A program made the position numbers and the translations under genes. This document shows positions 12,910 to 23,891 of a stretch of 64,000 nucleotides of DNA, piece by piece; the first letter of the stretch is position 1, and every line of letters begins with the position of its first letter. Source of the stretch: Apiotrichum sp. Y4204 (lineage: Eukaryota; Basidiomycota; Tremellomycetes; Trichosporonales; Trichosporonaceae); NCBI GenBank assembly GCA_025531455.1, contig JAMYHL010000033.1, forward strand, positions 248,001 through 312,000, in the 5' to 3' direction. The notes under the pieces were generated by a model. That model was not told the DNA's origin. It worked only from the letters and a program-made list of their open reading frames with translations, and searched no databases.

Positions 12910-14115
12910 TCAGAGTTCAAGCACGACACGGCCCTCAATCTTGCCCTCGCTCATCTGCTCAAACACCTCGGTGAGGCCCTCGAGCTTGACCGTGCGGTAG
13001 TGCGTCTTGGCCACGCCGCGCGCAGCAAAGTCGAGCGTCTCGATCGCCTGCCGACGGCTGCCCACCGCACTCCCGACAATACGCAGGTCCTTGAAGATGA
13101 GGAGCTGGGCGCTCGCGCTCGCAATGGGCTGGACATCGCCCTCGGGGAGGCCGACACACACCACCGTACCACCGAAACGCAGCATCGTCGGCGCCTGCGC
13201 GTACGCCGCGTTCGACGACGTAAGGACCAACACGGCATGCGCCCCAAGTCCCCCCGTAACGTCTTTCACGGCCTGCGCCATGTCCTTGTGCTTTGTAAAG
13301 TCGAGGAAGAACTCGACGCCCGCCTCCTTCGCGACGGCCTCCTTGCTCCCGTGGTCGATGCCGATGACGCGCAGGCCCATGCCGCGCGACGCGATCCCGC
13401 ACGCAATGTGTCCGAGTCCACCACCAGCACCCATAATCACGACATACTGCCCGCCCTGGGCATTCGCCTTCTGTAGCGCCGAATACACCGTCACGCCCGC
13501 GCAGAGCATCGGCGCAGCCTCGGCGGAGGGAAGGCCGTCCGGAATCGGCGTGACGTAGTCGGCTGGGCCGAGCGCGTACTCCTGGAACGTGCCGGGCGTG
13601 TAGTAGCCCGAGATCTTGCCGTTCTGGCACTGCGCGTCCGCCCCAGCAAGGCACGGCAGGCAGCTGTTGCAGATACCCGACATCTGGGCGTGAGCAACCG
13701 CGAGCGCGACCGCAACTGGGGAAAGATTCTACTATAAAGCCAGTACTCACCCACTTGATGCCGACGCGGTCGCCGACCTTGACGGGCGAGTTACCCGGTC
13801 CTACAGCAGCGACGAATCCGACGCCTGGAGTGAGCAAAATACTATCCACTACTCACCCTCGTGGCCGCCGACCTGGCCAGCGGGCGTGGGGGCAGGCAGG
13901 ACGGCCTTCCACCCATCGATCATGACGCTGAGGTCCGAGTGGCAGATACCCGAGTGGGTGAGGCGCACGAGCACCTCCCCGGGGCCGGGGGTGGGTGTGT
14001 CGACCTCGACGACCTTTGTGCTGATGCTCCCCGGGGCGTCGTATACTGCCGCGCGGTGCTTCTTCGGGATCGTGCCCAGGTCCGCGGGCGGCGCAGTGGA
14101 TGAGTCCTTGGTCAT
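12910..14115 (-). CDS. ADH: Zinc-dependent alcohol dehydrogenase (yeast ADH type)
   Basis: Medium-chain alcohol dehydrogenase interconverting primary alcohols and aldehydes with NAD+/NADH. Three exons: 14115-13857, 13824-13751 and 13683-12910, joined by introns of 32 and 67 nt, giving 368 residues. Catalytic zinc site: SGICHSDLSVM (Cys, with His after) and GGHEGVGFVAAVG. The second intron falls right after GIKW; the spliced sequence KWMSGICNSCLPC..QC aligns with the yeast structural-zinc loop and keeps all four cysteines (C-x2-C-x2-C-x7-C). The Rossmann motif GAGGGLGH and the later GIDHGSKEAV fit NAD preference. There is no mitochondrial presequence: the N-terminus is MTKDSSTAPPADLG, so a cytosolic enzyme is likely. 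A TATA-like ATATATA lies near 14180. Several ADH paralogues are usual in fungi, so no number is assigned. Confidence 0.93.
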
Positions 14116-15052
14116 TGTGTGGGTTGCTATGATGGGAATGCTGGGGTCTGATAGGAGGTGGGAGGGGTACGCGGGGGGGATATATACTCGCGTCCTGCGT
14201 CCCCATCCCATCATCCCCATCACAAACGCTCGCTACGCTAGCCTCGCTTCGCGCCGCAGGTGGACCTCGTGGGCCGTGAGTGAGCACACCCTATGCGCGC
14301 TCATTTCCACCGGACAACCCCGTCGCTGCCCGGCGATGTGACTGCCCGGCAACAGGATGCCACAGGATCACAGGATAGAATAGGGTGTGGGACATCACAT
14401 GATGGCGCGCGTCTTGGCTCATGGCTCAATGTGCGGTAGTCGGCGGCCGGGCCGTCGGCGCGAAGGGACTCGAAGAGTGCCGGAGTGCCGGAGTTTAGTT
14501 GCCGAAATGCGCGCCTCGGGGACGGGCATACAGTATACAGCACAGAATGCCAGCGCTTATGCACTCGTGCACTTGTTGCTTATCTCGTGTACACATGACG
14601 AGGATGCAGCCTTTAGACCTTTACGTGTGGGGCCATGCGGGGCGTGGCGTACTGGCCGGAGCCCCATTCCCATTGTGTGATCTATATACGGCCCATTGAC
14701 CAAGCATCCCGACGTTGCCGACGCTGACTTTAATGGCATCAGATGATCAGACTAGGCTACGGGCATCTTCTGGCCCGAGACATCTTGTCCGTCGCTTGTT
14801 GGGGAATGCCAACCGGCAGGACCTCATGTACGGATTTCCGGATGAACACTATGAGATGAGAGCTGATAAACTGTATCCATGGAAGCCACGATCATGTCCA
14901 TATGTTGGACGTCTGCATCTGCCCGCATTACTCGTGTCACATCACGACAGTCCACTTCTCCACAGATCCACATCGCGTGTCGCTTATTGCCTAGATACCC
15001 GCCATCGTGTATGGTCGCGAGACCAAGCGAATGTTCTGCGGACGCGGTCAGA
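14116..15052. other. Intergenic region upstream of ADH
   Basis: About 940 bp holding the ADH promoter (GGGATATATACTCG near 14180, 65 bp before the ATG) and the 3' flank of the vWFA gene. No gene, RNA or repeat is supportable. Confidence 0.6.
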
Positions 15053-15481
15053 CTACGAGTTGTAGTACGACCCAGCCGAGCCGCCGCCGTACCCGCCCTG
15101 AGGACCGCCGTATCCGCCTTGCGGGCCGCCGTAGCCCTGCTGGCCGTACGGGGGCTGGCCGTAGCCTCCCTGCTGAGGCGGCTGGCCGTACTGCTGAGGC
15201 GGTTGGCCGTAGCCCTGTTGCGGTGGGCCTCCGTAGCCCTGCGGCGGTCCTCCGTACCCCTGCTGCTGGCCGTACTGCTGCTGTCCATACGGCTGCTGAG
15301 GCTGGCCGTAGCCCTGCTGGGGCGGACCTCCATAGCCCTGCTGAGGCGGACCTCCATAGCCCTGCTGAGGCGGACCTCCGTAGCCCTGCTGGGGCTGTCC
15401 GTAACCTTGCGGAGCACCGTACTGCTGCCGCGGTGGGCGCTGCGACTCGTCCTTGCTGTCGTACGAGCTGGAAATCAGCAC
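15053..15481 (-). repeat. Coding tandem repeat ([16 protein letters not shown])
   Basis: Imperfect 24-base units, in frame, within the last exon of the vWFA gene. The three most regular units encode GYGGPPQQ near 15390-15320; further units vary to [16 protein letters not shown] and GYGGPQG. Likely to vary in copy number between strains. Confidence 0.85.
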
Positions 15482-16975
15482 AGGCGCAAATGGCGCGCAC
15501 TCACGTGTCTATCGGACCGAGGAGGAGCTTGAGCAGCCACATCTGCGGGGAGAGGTCTTGTCCCGTCTTGCGCTTCATTTCGGCGCGCTCATAGTCATAC
15601 GCCATCGTCTGGTCCACGAGCCCGCCGAGCACCGGGTGCTCGTCGAGGCTGGAGAGGAACGCCTGCGCTGTATGTCAGAGTGGAACTAAGTAGACACTCA
15701 CCCTCCTGGTCGTTGCCGACCTGCGCAAACTGGTAGGACACGGCGTCGGGGCCATCTGGCTGTCAGAATGCGATAAATTGGCTGTATAGTTTACGTACAC
15801 TGGGTGTTCATGAGGACGCTGCGCGCCTCGGAAATGACCTTGGGGACTGCTGTCAGCCTTTTGGTCCATACACCGTTGTCCACCCACGCTTATCCTTCGG
15901 CTCGCCCATGGGAGAGCCGTCGGTTATGACGATGACGAGGAGCGGCTTGCGCAGCGAGCGGTTACGGGCAGGCTTGATGAGCATGGGCTGGAGGATGCGC
16001 TTGTCGAGCGAGGTCCCGAGGGGCGTGACACCGTCGTAGCGCGCCTTGGCGATGAACGCCTGCGCGTCGCTCTCCGACTCAAGGCGGTTGCCCTCCTTGG
16101 ACGAGTTGAGGAAGCGGATCTCGCTGGGATTAGCGCAGTGGGCGGCCGCGGGCGCCACCGAGGACTCATACTCACAGGCCATCATCGTCAAACAGGCTGC
16201 ATGCGCCAGCGACCTTGCTCACAATGCTGCGCGTCAGCCTTATCATCTCATCATGTGCTCCGCACTCACGCAGAGACATCCTTGATGCGCTCGCCCTTCT
16301 CAGCATGCATGGATCCCGAGTCGTCAATGAGCATCACAACGTTGAACAGCGCAATCTGACACAGGTCCATCGCGACGTTTGGCGCGAGCTTCCAGCAGTT
16401 GGCAATCTCCTGGATCGCGCCCGTCTGCACGACATTGTTCGCGATCGCGTCAATGTTCAGCGGGCCCTGCGGCTGCACAAAGCCCTGTAGGTGTTGCTGT
16501 GCGTCAGCGAATGTGGATGGTGGAAGGGAAGGGGTCGTGTGCCGTGTAGCGAGATCAGGAACTTCTCCGCATCTCCTCTTCGGCCACGACCTCCGTCGTC
16601 TGGATAACCAGCAGAGCGTAAACAGAGTAATATCCACTCCATTTCCATCCGTGCACTCACATCCTGGACACACTTCCACAGAATCTGGCGGACCTGATCA
16701 TGGCTCGGCCCTCCCGGCGGCGGCCCCCCACCGCCCATACCGCCCATGAGCGCCCCCATCCCCGCCCCCGCCCCCGCCGCCATCCCCATCCCCATCGCGG
16801 CGCCGCCATACCCCCCTCCCCCTCCCCCTCCCCCTCCACCTCCCCCTCCCCCTCCGCCCTGGATCTGCTGGGGCTTCTTGTTGAGTTTCTTGACGACGAT
16901 CATGGCGACGCCCGCCAGGACTGCGGTCAGCGCGGACAAAAGAGGAGACGTACGGAGTGCGCCGGCGAGGCCCAT
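15053..16975 (-). CDS. von Willebrand factor A-domain protein with N-terminal membrane segment and PQGY-rich tail
   Basis: Starts at the ATG at 16975. The first 30 residues form a hydrophobic segment ([21 protein letters not shown]), probably a signal anchor. A run of about 16 glycines and a Gly/Met/Ala-rich stretch follow (16880-16700). The vWFA domain is spread over short exons: [16 protein letters not shown] (about 16340, the MIDAS D-x-S-x-S), [15 protein letters not shown] (about 16030) and [15 protein letters not shown] (about 15930, the MIDAS Asp). The last exon (15481-15053) encodes repeats of GYGGPPQQ and GYGQPPQQ, ending YYNS. The vWFA core normally binds a partner through a divalent metal, and the metal ligands are all present. 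The tail is Tyr/Gln/Gly-rich and resembles assembly-prone low-complexity domains. Function unknown; about 500 residues. Confidence 0.8.
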
Positions 16976-17675
16976 CGTGGAAAAGTCGTGAGTTGTGCCT
17001 GTGTTGAAGTGGGAGAATGGGTGGATGGGAAGATGATGAAGAGGGTGTTGATGGAAATGAGAGTGGGTGGGGAAAGTGAAACACACGACCCGACGCGCAG
17101 TCCCGAACATTGCCCTCCGAGTCAGGTGGCCACCATCCCAGGCCATAAAGATGCAAAAGGACAATAAACGCTTGCATGGCCATGCATGGGGTGCATCGCA
17201 CAGCCCAGAAGTCCAGAACCGAGGGGACATGCTCCGCGCATTGACGTACATGCCGACATGTTGGTGCGTCTCCATCTCTCATCAGTGCGATGTGGGCGGC
17301 ACTGCCCCGCTGATCGCCAGCTCCCTGGGCCGTTCATTAGATGACCTCATCGGCGCGGTCCACCACCAGAAAAGGTTTCATTTGATGAACGCCATCAAGT
17401 AGCGAGGCGATGCTGGCCTCAAAGATGATATATGTAGTATGCACAGCGCGATGGCTCGGAGCGTTTTCTGGGTGGCCATATGCACTCTGGCGCTCTGGTA
17501 GTCGCACAAGGCCACAGGGTTCACACAGCCCGCTCCCGAGGACTCACACAGTAGGCCAAAGCAGGTTCTGAGCCAGCTTCGCGCTTCCCGGCTTTCCTGC
17601 AACGGTTCTGCATCCTCCTCAGTCCGTTCTCACACTCAGTATCTGCATCATGTCGTGTCGTGCATATCATATCGT
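16976..17675. other. Intergenic region between vWFA gene and Q/S-rich gene
   Basis: About 700 bp. The left part is the promoter and 5' UTR of the vWFA gene; the right part is the 3' flank of the Gln/Ser/Gly-rich gene. Nothing else is recognisable. Confidence 0.55.
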
Positions 17676-19249
17676 CTACTTCTTACCAAGCATCTGCCCC
17701 GCCATGTTGAGCAGCGAGCCAAAGTCGGCGCCGCCGCCCTGGGACTGCTGCTGGTTGTTGTTATTGTTGCCATACCCCTGCTGCGAGTTGTTGTTGCTGC
17801 TGCCGTAGCCCTGCTGGCCGCCCGACTGGTTGCCATAGTAGCCCTGGTTTGCGCCCTGCGACTGCTGGAAGCCGCCGCCGCCGCCCTGCTGGTAGTTGCC
17901 CTGCTGGCTCGACTGCTGGTTCTGCTTGCCGCCGCCGAGCGCCGAGGCCGCCATGCCCGCAAGGGCACCAAAGCCGCCGCCAGACGACTGCGACTGCGAC
18001 GACTGCTGGCCATAGTTGCCCTGGCTCGACTGCTGGTCGTAGCCGCCCTGCTGGCCATAGCTGCCCTGCTGGTTCGACTGCTGGTTCTGCTTGCCGCCAC
18101 CGAGCGCCGAGGCCGCCATGCTAGCGAGGCCGCCAAAGCCGCCCGAGGACTGCGACTGCTGAGACTGCTGCTGCTGCTGCTGCTGCTGGGACTGTTGGTT
18201 CTGGTTTCCGCCGCCGAGCGCGGCAGCCGCCATGCCCGCCAGCGCGCCGAAGCCGCCACCCGAGGACTGCGACTGCGACTGCGATTGCGACTGCTGCGAC
18301 TGCTGCTGGTTGGAGCCGCCGCCGAGGAAGCTCGACGCGAGTCCGCCAAGGCCGCCGCCGCCGCTCTGCTGCGGCTTGTTACCGCCGATACCGAAACTGC
18401 CGAGCAGACCCGAGATCTGGTCCTGCGGGCGGTCCTGGGGCGCCTCCTTGCCCATAAACTGGCGTCAGCAAGATCACTGCAGTCACTGCAACCACGTACA
18501 GAGTAGATCTTCTTCTTGATCATGAGCTGGGTGAACGTCTGCGTCGCGGCGGCGGCGACGTCGTTGGGGTTCGCGCCGTTGCCCTTGCCCATAAACTGTT
18601 GTCAGCCAAAAGTCTGTCTCGGAACCTCAGCTCCCCGGAACTCCGGGGCCTCAGAACATACCTTGGCGACCTCGCGCGAGATGAGGTCCACAATCTTCTC
18701 AAACGCGTCCTTCTGGCGGGGTGGCTTGCCCGCCTGCCCCGCAGCACCGATCACAGAATCGAGGAAGCCGCGGTCCTGCGTCGCACCAGGGACAGGGGCG
18801 GGCGTCCCCTCCGTGCCGGCCGCCTGCCCAAACAGCTGGGCAACCTCAGAAGCGTCCGGAATCCCCCGGGAGGACCCCAAGGCATTAATGTCCCGCGTCC
18901 CATCTCCAGACCCAGAGGCCGACTTGCCCCCGAAAATCATGTCAAACACCTCCTTGCCCGCCGCGGCGCCGAGGTCGTCGGTATTCATGTCCCTTGCGTC
19001 GTCCTTGTTGTATGCGCGCTCGTGGGCCGCGTTGACCTTGCTCTCGTCGAGGTCGCCCAGCGCGCCCATGAGCATCGATCCGAGGCCGCGCGACTTTGTG
19101 CCTTCTGGCTGGGAAGCGGAGGAGCCGAGAAGCGAGGAGAGGTTGCCCGCGACGGCGGAGCGCACGTCGGGCTCGGAGCCGCCGCCGCTGCCGCCGTACG
19201 TACCGTCCATGGGCGCGAGGGTCATGTGTTTGTTGAAGTGATTGAGCAT
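17676..19249 (-). CDS. Gln/Ser/Gly-rich low-complexity protein, function unknown
   Basis: Three exons, all phase 0: 19249-18662, 18595-18500 and 18458-17676, giving 488 residues from the ATG at 19249. Residues 1-228 look globular: MLNHFNKHMTLAPMDG, then DESKVNAAHERAYNKDD, AGKEVFDMIFGG, KDAFEKIVDLISREVAK and AAAATQTFTQLMIKKKIYS. This block resembles the conserved head of basidiomycete proteins of unknown function (a DUF7721-type family is my guess, unverified). From residue 229 on, four or five long units alternate a FGALAGMAASALGGG-like helix segment with Q/S/N runs and close with SLLNMAGQMLGKK. The composition is prion-like. Its neighbour (the vWFA gene) also has a Gln/Gly-rich tail; whether the two interact is unknown. 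Confidence 0.75.
17700..18410 (-). repeat. Long coding repeats in Q/S-rich gene
   Basis: Repeated blocks on the - strand encode FG(A/G)LA(G/S)MAA(S/A)ALGGG(K/N)QNQQ at least three times (around 17920-17980, 18090-18150 and 18205-18260), each followed by Gln/Ser-rich spacers including a CAG/CTG-type run at 18170-18190. These are in-frame duplications within one exon. Confidence 0.85.
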
Positions 19250-19692
19250 TGTGAGTGATGAGGATGAAGAGAGGGGGGATAAGGGTGGGAGGCGAATGAC
19301 GATGAGTTGACAACGAGGCAGTCCGCAGCAACGAGCGCAACGAAGCATCCCAGCATCTGATCCCGTCGATCCAAGGTTGCCTTGGCATTTTCTGATCGGC
19401 GCCCAGGGAAAAAGGAATAAAAATCAGACGCGACAGTGCGCGCCGTTCACGACATTGGGTCATTGAACAAGGAGCAAGCCACATACGTCGTCGTTGAGAT
19501 CAGGGATTTCTCCTTCACTCAAAGGTCAATGCCTATTCTCCGAGCAGAGCAATGCTGGGCGAACGTGCACAATCCTTCCCTCCCCCTATGTGCCTCTCTC
19601 CACAGTTCGTTCTATTCCATTCGATTTGTATGGCATCCAGAGTCTTTTTCCAACTTTCACAAAAGTCTCCTTTCTGCAGCTTCCATCTCCCC

Positions 19693-21862
19693 TCACCCGT
19701 GCGTGGCGTGAGTAACACCCGGATGCTGCGACGTCTCCGAGCCCTTGTACCTGCCGTCAGCTCCACCCAAACGCTCACGTACCCCTGTCCGAGGAGGTTG
19801 GTCGCCATTTCGGCCTTTTTGAGCACGCGCTCAATCGCATCGAGCCCGACCTTGAGGTTCTCCTCCTTGGGGCCGTAGCTGAGGCGCACGAAATGGTGGC
19901 ACGGGCTCTCAAAGAGGTTGCGGCGCGCGGCGGGGTCGATATCGAACGCGATGCCGGGCACGCAGATTGCTTTTTCCTTGAGCAGCTCCTCGAAGAATAC
20001 CAGGCCATCGTCCAGCGGCGCGGGAAGCGACGAGAGATCAAGCCACACGTAAAACGTTGCTTCGGGGGTGTACGTCTTGAGACCGAGCTCGGCGAGGCGC
20101 TTCAGTACATAGTCGCGCTTCTTCCGGAAGTGCCGCTGCACCGCGAGCTGGGGGTGAGCGTGAGCTTTTTCCGCGGTCTTCTTACGCGCTCGAGCTTGAC
20201 TCGCGCAGGGTCCAGGAGCGGAAGGGCGGCCATCTGGAGTCTACCGTCAGAATAGTTCCAGCACGCACTTACGGGTGGTTACACCCGCCGTCGAGGAACG
20301 AGCCCGAGCTGGCAACCGCCGAAATGAGCGATTTTGGCCCGACGACCCAGCACACGCGCCACCCCGGGAGGCGGAATCCCTTCGTGAGGCCGTCGATGAT
20401 GACGACCGAGTCCTGTTGTCAGCCTCGCAGCCGAGCTGACCTGCTGTACCCACCGTATTGACGTCGTCGACGTACGCGGCCCCGCTGAGGCTTTCTCCTT
20501 CGCGCGCCGGGTCGTCCCAGTACTTGTAAAACGAGTAAAACTCGTCGAGAATGACCGTCGTGCTCCCGTCGCCGATGCGCACGAGCTTCTCGAGGTCCTC
20601 ACCCTCGACGCAGGCGCCAGTCGGGTTACGAGCTATTGTCAGAGAAGCCGGGCCGAAAGGTCTCACGGTTCGACATTACCACCACGCTCAGACTGAAGGT
20701 CGCAATGTCCTGCTTGAGCTTGTCGATATCGAGGTGGTAGCCGTTCTGTGGTGAGTCGAGACTCTCCAGACTGCTCTGTCTCGCGCCCCACTCCCAAGTC
20801 TTCTGTGCTTCAACTCACAGCAGAATTGAGCGGGGTCGGGATCGGGATAAGACGCTTAAAGACCGCCAGTACCTCCGAGTACGTCGTGTACTCGGGGATC
20901 TGGTACCCGCAGTACACGTCGCCCTGGCACATCAGTTCCTATTCTTGCACGCGACTCGCAGCGCGCAACTCACAATAACAGCAGCGACGCGGCTCATGCC
21001 CGCCCGCCCACCGGGTACGATGCACACGTTTTCGTACGTGTACTGCGACTCCTTGCCGACTGCCATCAGCCTTACCCGTACCCCCAACGCCCCTTCACTC
21101 ACCGCGATACGTCTCGTTGTACAGCTTGGCAACCGCCTCGCGGAGCTGCTTCACCCCCGCAGTGGGCGCATACTCGTTTACCCACTCGCCCATGGCCTCG
21201 AGGTCGATTTTCTTTGGACGCGGCGGCGCGTCCGGGATCTCGCCGACCTCGGGCGCGCCTTGTCCCATGTTGCCCCAAGTCGGGTCGTCGTATGTGAACC
21301 CGTTGGCCATTGCGCTGGTGTCAGATTACGAGTGGGAGGGCTTTGGGTCAGGAATCTCCCTCTGTCGTCTGCCGCGTCCTCCGCCTCTCTCATCACATTG
21401 TACTCTGCACGCTCGCTGTTCTCATTCCTACTGGCTCCCCCGTGCTCACTCCTGCACTTCCTCTCTGCCCTCAACTCGCTCACTCGCTCACTTACCGGTC
21501 CGTACAGTAGATCACGCCCGTAGCGCCGGGGTGCACCACACCCGGCACGTCGCCGTGTTTCTTGCTCACGACCTCGTTGCCGATATACTCGCGGAGGATC
21601 ATGTGTGCTGCGGTGTGAGCGGGGGTGCCTCTTGTATCCATCTCATCCCAAGATACACTCTCTCCAGCGCCATCCCTCGATTCCTACAGTCCTACTCGGT
21701 CTCCTAGACGCCGCTCAAAGCTCCCCTCCCAATCCCATCCCTCGTTCACCCCTCATCTCCCAACTCACCCTCCGACTGCTTCTCCACGTGGAGCACATCA
21801 ATGACCTTGCGCGCGACGTCCGCAAAACGCGGGCGCTTCGCCTCGCGTTCCGTGTCGGCCAT
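19693..21862 (-). CDS. PLP-dependent class I/II aminotransferase
   Basis: Fold-type I aminotransferase. I choose the ATG at 21862 (MADTEREAKRPRFADVARKVIDVL) because the first exons splice in frame: ARMILREYIGN-type exon (about 21610-21510, ending YCTDR), then AMANGFTYDDPTWGNMGQG (21313 on). Later exons supply ENVCIVPGGRAGMSRVAAV, the ARNPTGACV motif (NPTG) near 20630, a ILDEFYSFYKYW aspartate-tyrosine motif, and the Schiff-base lysine in GLTKGFRLPGWRVCWV near 20370. The C-terminal exon is read into a last short exon ending at the TGA at 19693 (tail GYKGSETSQHPG..). About ten exons, roughly 480 residues. Amino-acid specificity is not evident; the NPTG/GLTKGFR set resembles alanine- or aspartate-type enzymes. 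Confidence 0.85.
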
Positions 21863-22487
21863 ACTGGGTGCTTGATGTGTTGAGAGGGATATAAGTCGTG
21901 TAGTGGTGAGTTTGTCCTTTGTAGTTTGTGCTCTCTGCTTCTTGTTGCATGGGAACGTGGATCCTGCTATTTATGTCGCTGCGATGCGATGCGATGACGT
22001 ACTGTACGTCGGCGGGTGTCACTCTTCGCTCTCCACTCCACTTGCGATCGGTATCATCGAAGTCATGACCAGCTGCAAGCCATCAAGCAGTGAGTACTTA
22101 TGAGAAAGGACATGTCGCTAGATCTCCATCTCAGTGCCAGGTGCCAGGTGCCTGCTGGAGATGTCCCCTCCATCTCCGTCCATCTCTTATCCAGTCTTTG
22201 TGCCTTTGGCCTTTCATCTTATGTTTCGCCTCGTGGTCTCCACACCCTGTTCATTATCGTTGAAACGTTGTTCTATTGCTTGGCCGCGGCCGTCGGCGTC
22301 ATCCGAAGTACGGCATTCGGCACTCGGCCTCCTGGAGCATCGCGATCCCACCATATCCACATTGCGATCTCGAGCAACGAGCATCACATGACGGTGCCCA
22401 CCACTGCGCGGCATGCGTATCGCGTATAAGAGACCGAGGACGCCGCGCGCACAGCGACCACCACTACACTAGTACTAGCTACACACC
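21863..22487. other. Divergent promoter region (aminotransferase / 2OG oxygenase)
   Basis: 625 bp between two divergent ATGs. A TATA-like CGTATAAGAG lies at 22422-22431, about 60 bp before the oxygenase ATG. No gene seen. Confidence 0.6.
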
Positions 22488-23670
22488 ATGGTCCAGACAT
22501 CCCACCACACGCTGCCCCCCTTCCCCGCGGATCTGGAAGTCGCCCCGCTCCTCTCCATCTCGCTATCAAAACTCGAGGCAGGCGACGCCGCCGAGTCGGC
22601 GCGCCTCTTCCAGGCGTCCCAGGACCTCGGCTTCTTTTACTTAGATATGCTCGGCTCGCCGCTCGGCGAAAAGATCGTCGAGGGGGCCGAACGCGTGAAT
22701 GCCCTCCAGAACAGGTGGTGGGCGCTTCCCAATGCCGAAAAGGACAAATATGGCCGGCCGCACCTGCATGATTTCTTTGCGTACCGCTATGGCGAGATTG
22801 ATGGGATGGAGGATGGGAATGGCGAGCCGCTGAGGAACGCGAATTACAACGTGCGATGAAAATGAAAGATACATGATTCTGACGGCAGATCCGCAAAGAC
22901 GACGTGCTGGGGCTGACAGAACGCCTGGCATGCGACCCCATGATCCTCGACGCGCAGGACATTCTCGAAAACTACATGCGCAACTGCCACGCCGTGGTAG
23001 ATCTGCTGTTTGGTCTGTACGAGAAACACCTCGGGCTCCCCGCGGGCACCCTGCTCGACATGCACAGGCTCGAGGCGCGGTCGGGAGACCACGTCCGCTT
23101 CACGCATGCGCCCGCCCAGCCGTATTCCGAGGAAACGGCCGGACGGGGGGAACACACCGACTTTGGCTCCCTCACTATCCGTAAGCACTAGCAACTATCC
23201 CTCTGACCGCAGTGTTCAACTGGCTTGGCGGGCTCCAGATCCGGCGGCCGGACAACAACGAGTGGGTGTACGTCAAGCCTGTCCCCGGCTCGCCGATCGT
23301 CAATCTCGGCGACGCAATGGTGACCTTTACGGCGCACATTCTGCGCTCCAACATCCACCGCGTCGTCCCGCCCCCGCCGCCGCAGGACAAGCTCGACCGC
23401 TCCAGTCTCGTGTACTTTGCCCGCCCCGAGGACGACGTGATCCTGCGCCGCCTCAAGGGCGGGTTGATTGACCAGCAGCCGCAGTCGGTCAACCCCGAGC
23501 CCGAGATGACCGCCCAGGAGTGGTGGATGAAGCGCGGCACCGGCGTCCTCCCTGGTATCTACGGCAAGGGCGGGTTCGAACCCCACAAGGGCGGAGACCT
23601 GTATGCCGGGCAGACGGCCAAGGCATCCGCGGCGGACGCTGTCGCGCCCACTGCCATCCCCGCCGCGTGA
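22488..23670 (+). CDS. 2-oxoglutarate/Fe(II)-dependent oxygenase (isopenicillin N synthase-like)
   Basis: Non-heme iron oxygenase of the DIOX_N/2OG-FeII_Oxy family; oxidises an unknown small molecule with O2 and 2-oxoglutarate. Three exons: 22488-22850, 22889-23180 and 23213-23670, with introns of 38 and 32 nt, giving 370 residues. The DIOX_N part is seen in VAPLLSISLSKLEAGD and DLGFFYLDML. The iron site is EHTDFGSLTIL (His and Asp; the second intron cuts this motif) and SNIHRVV (distal His). The 2-oxoglutarate-binding Arg-x-Ser is the RSSLVYF segment. Start chosen at the first ATG after the TATA-like box, in a good context (CACCATGG). Substrate unknown; such genes in fungi may belong to secondary metabolism, but no cluster partners are seen. 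Confidence 0.9.
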
Positions 23671-23891
23671 TGAGTGTTGTAGTCTCTGCATGTTGTCAAT
23701 TAGTGTCAAGATGGATCCATTGCTGTTGCGCCTGATCTTGCACCGGATCGCGTGTTGACCGTCGCCGGTAGGGGTCTAATACACTGCATCGTCCGCCGCT
23801 ATACTACATTGCGACCTGATCGCGCGTGGCCAGAGAAACACCGCGCCACCGCGCACACTCTCCACTCTTCGCTGCTCGCTGCCCTCGCCCT

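Noticed and set aside
15007..15594. 195-codon frame on the + strand
   Set aside because: Shadow of the GYGGPPQQ repeats on the - strand.
18165..18195. CTG/CAG run as a possible noncoding microsatellite
   Set aside because: It encodes the Gln run of the Q/S-rich gene in frame.
17655..18506. 283-codon Leu/Ala/Arg-rich frame on the + strand
   Set aside because: Antisense shadow of the CAG-rich repeats in the Q/S-rich gene.
23571..23584. GGTTCGAACCCC, like a tRNA B box
   Set aside because: Lies inside the oxygenase coding exon and no A box or cloverleaf surrounds it.
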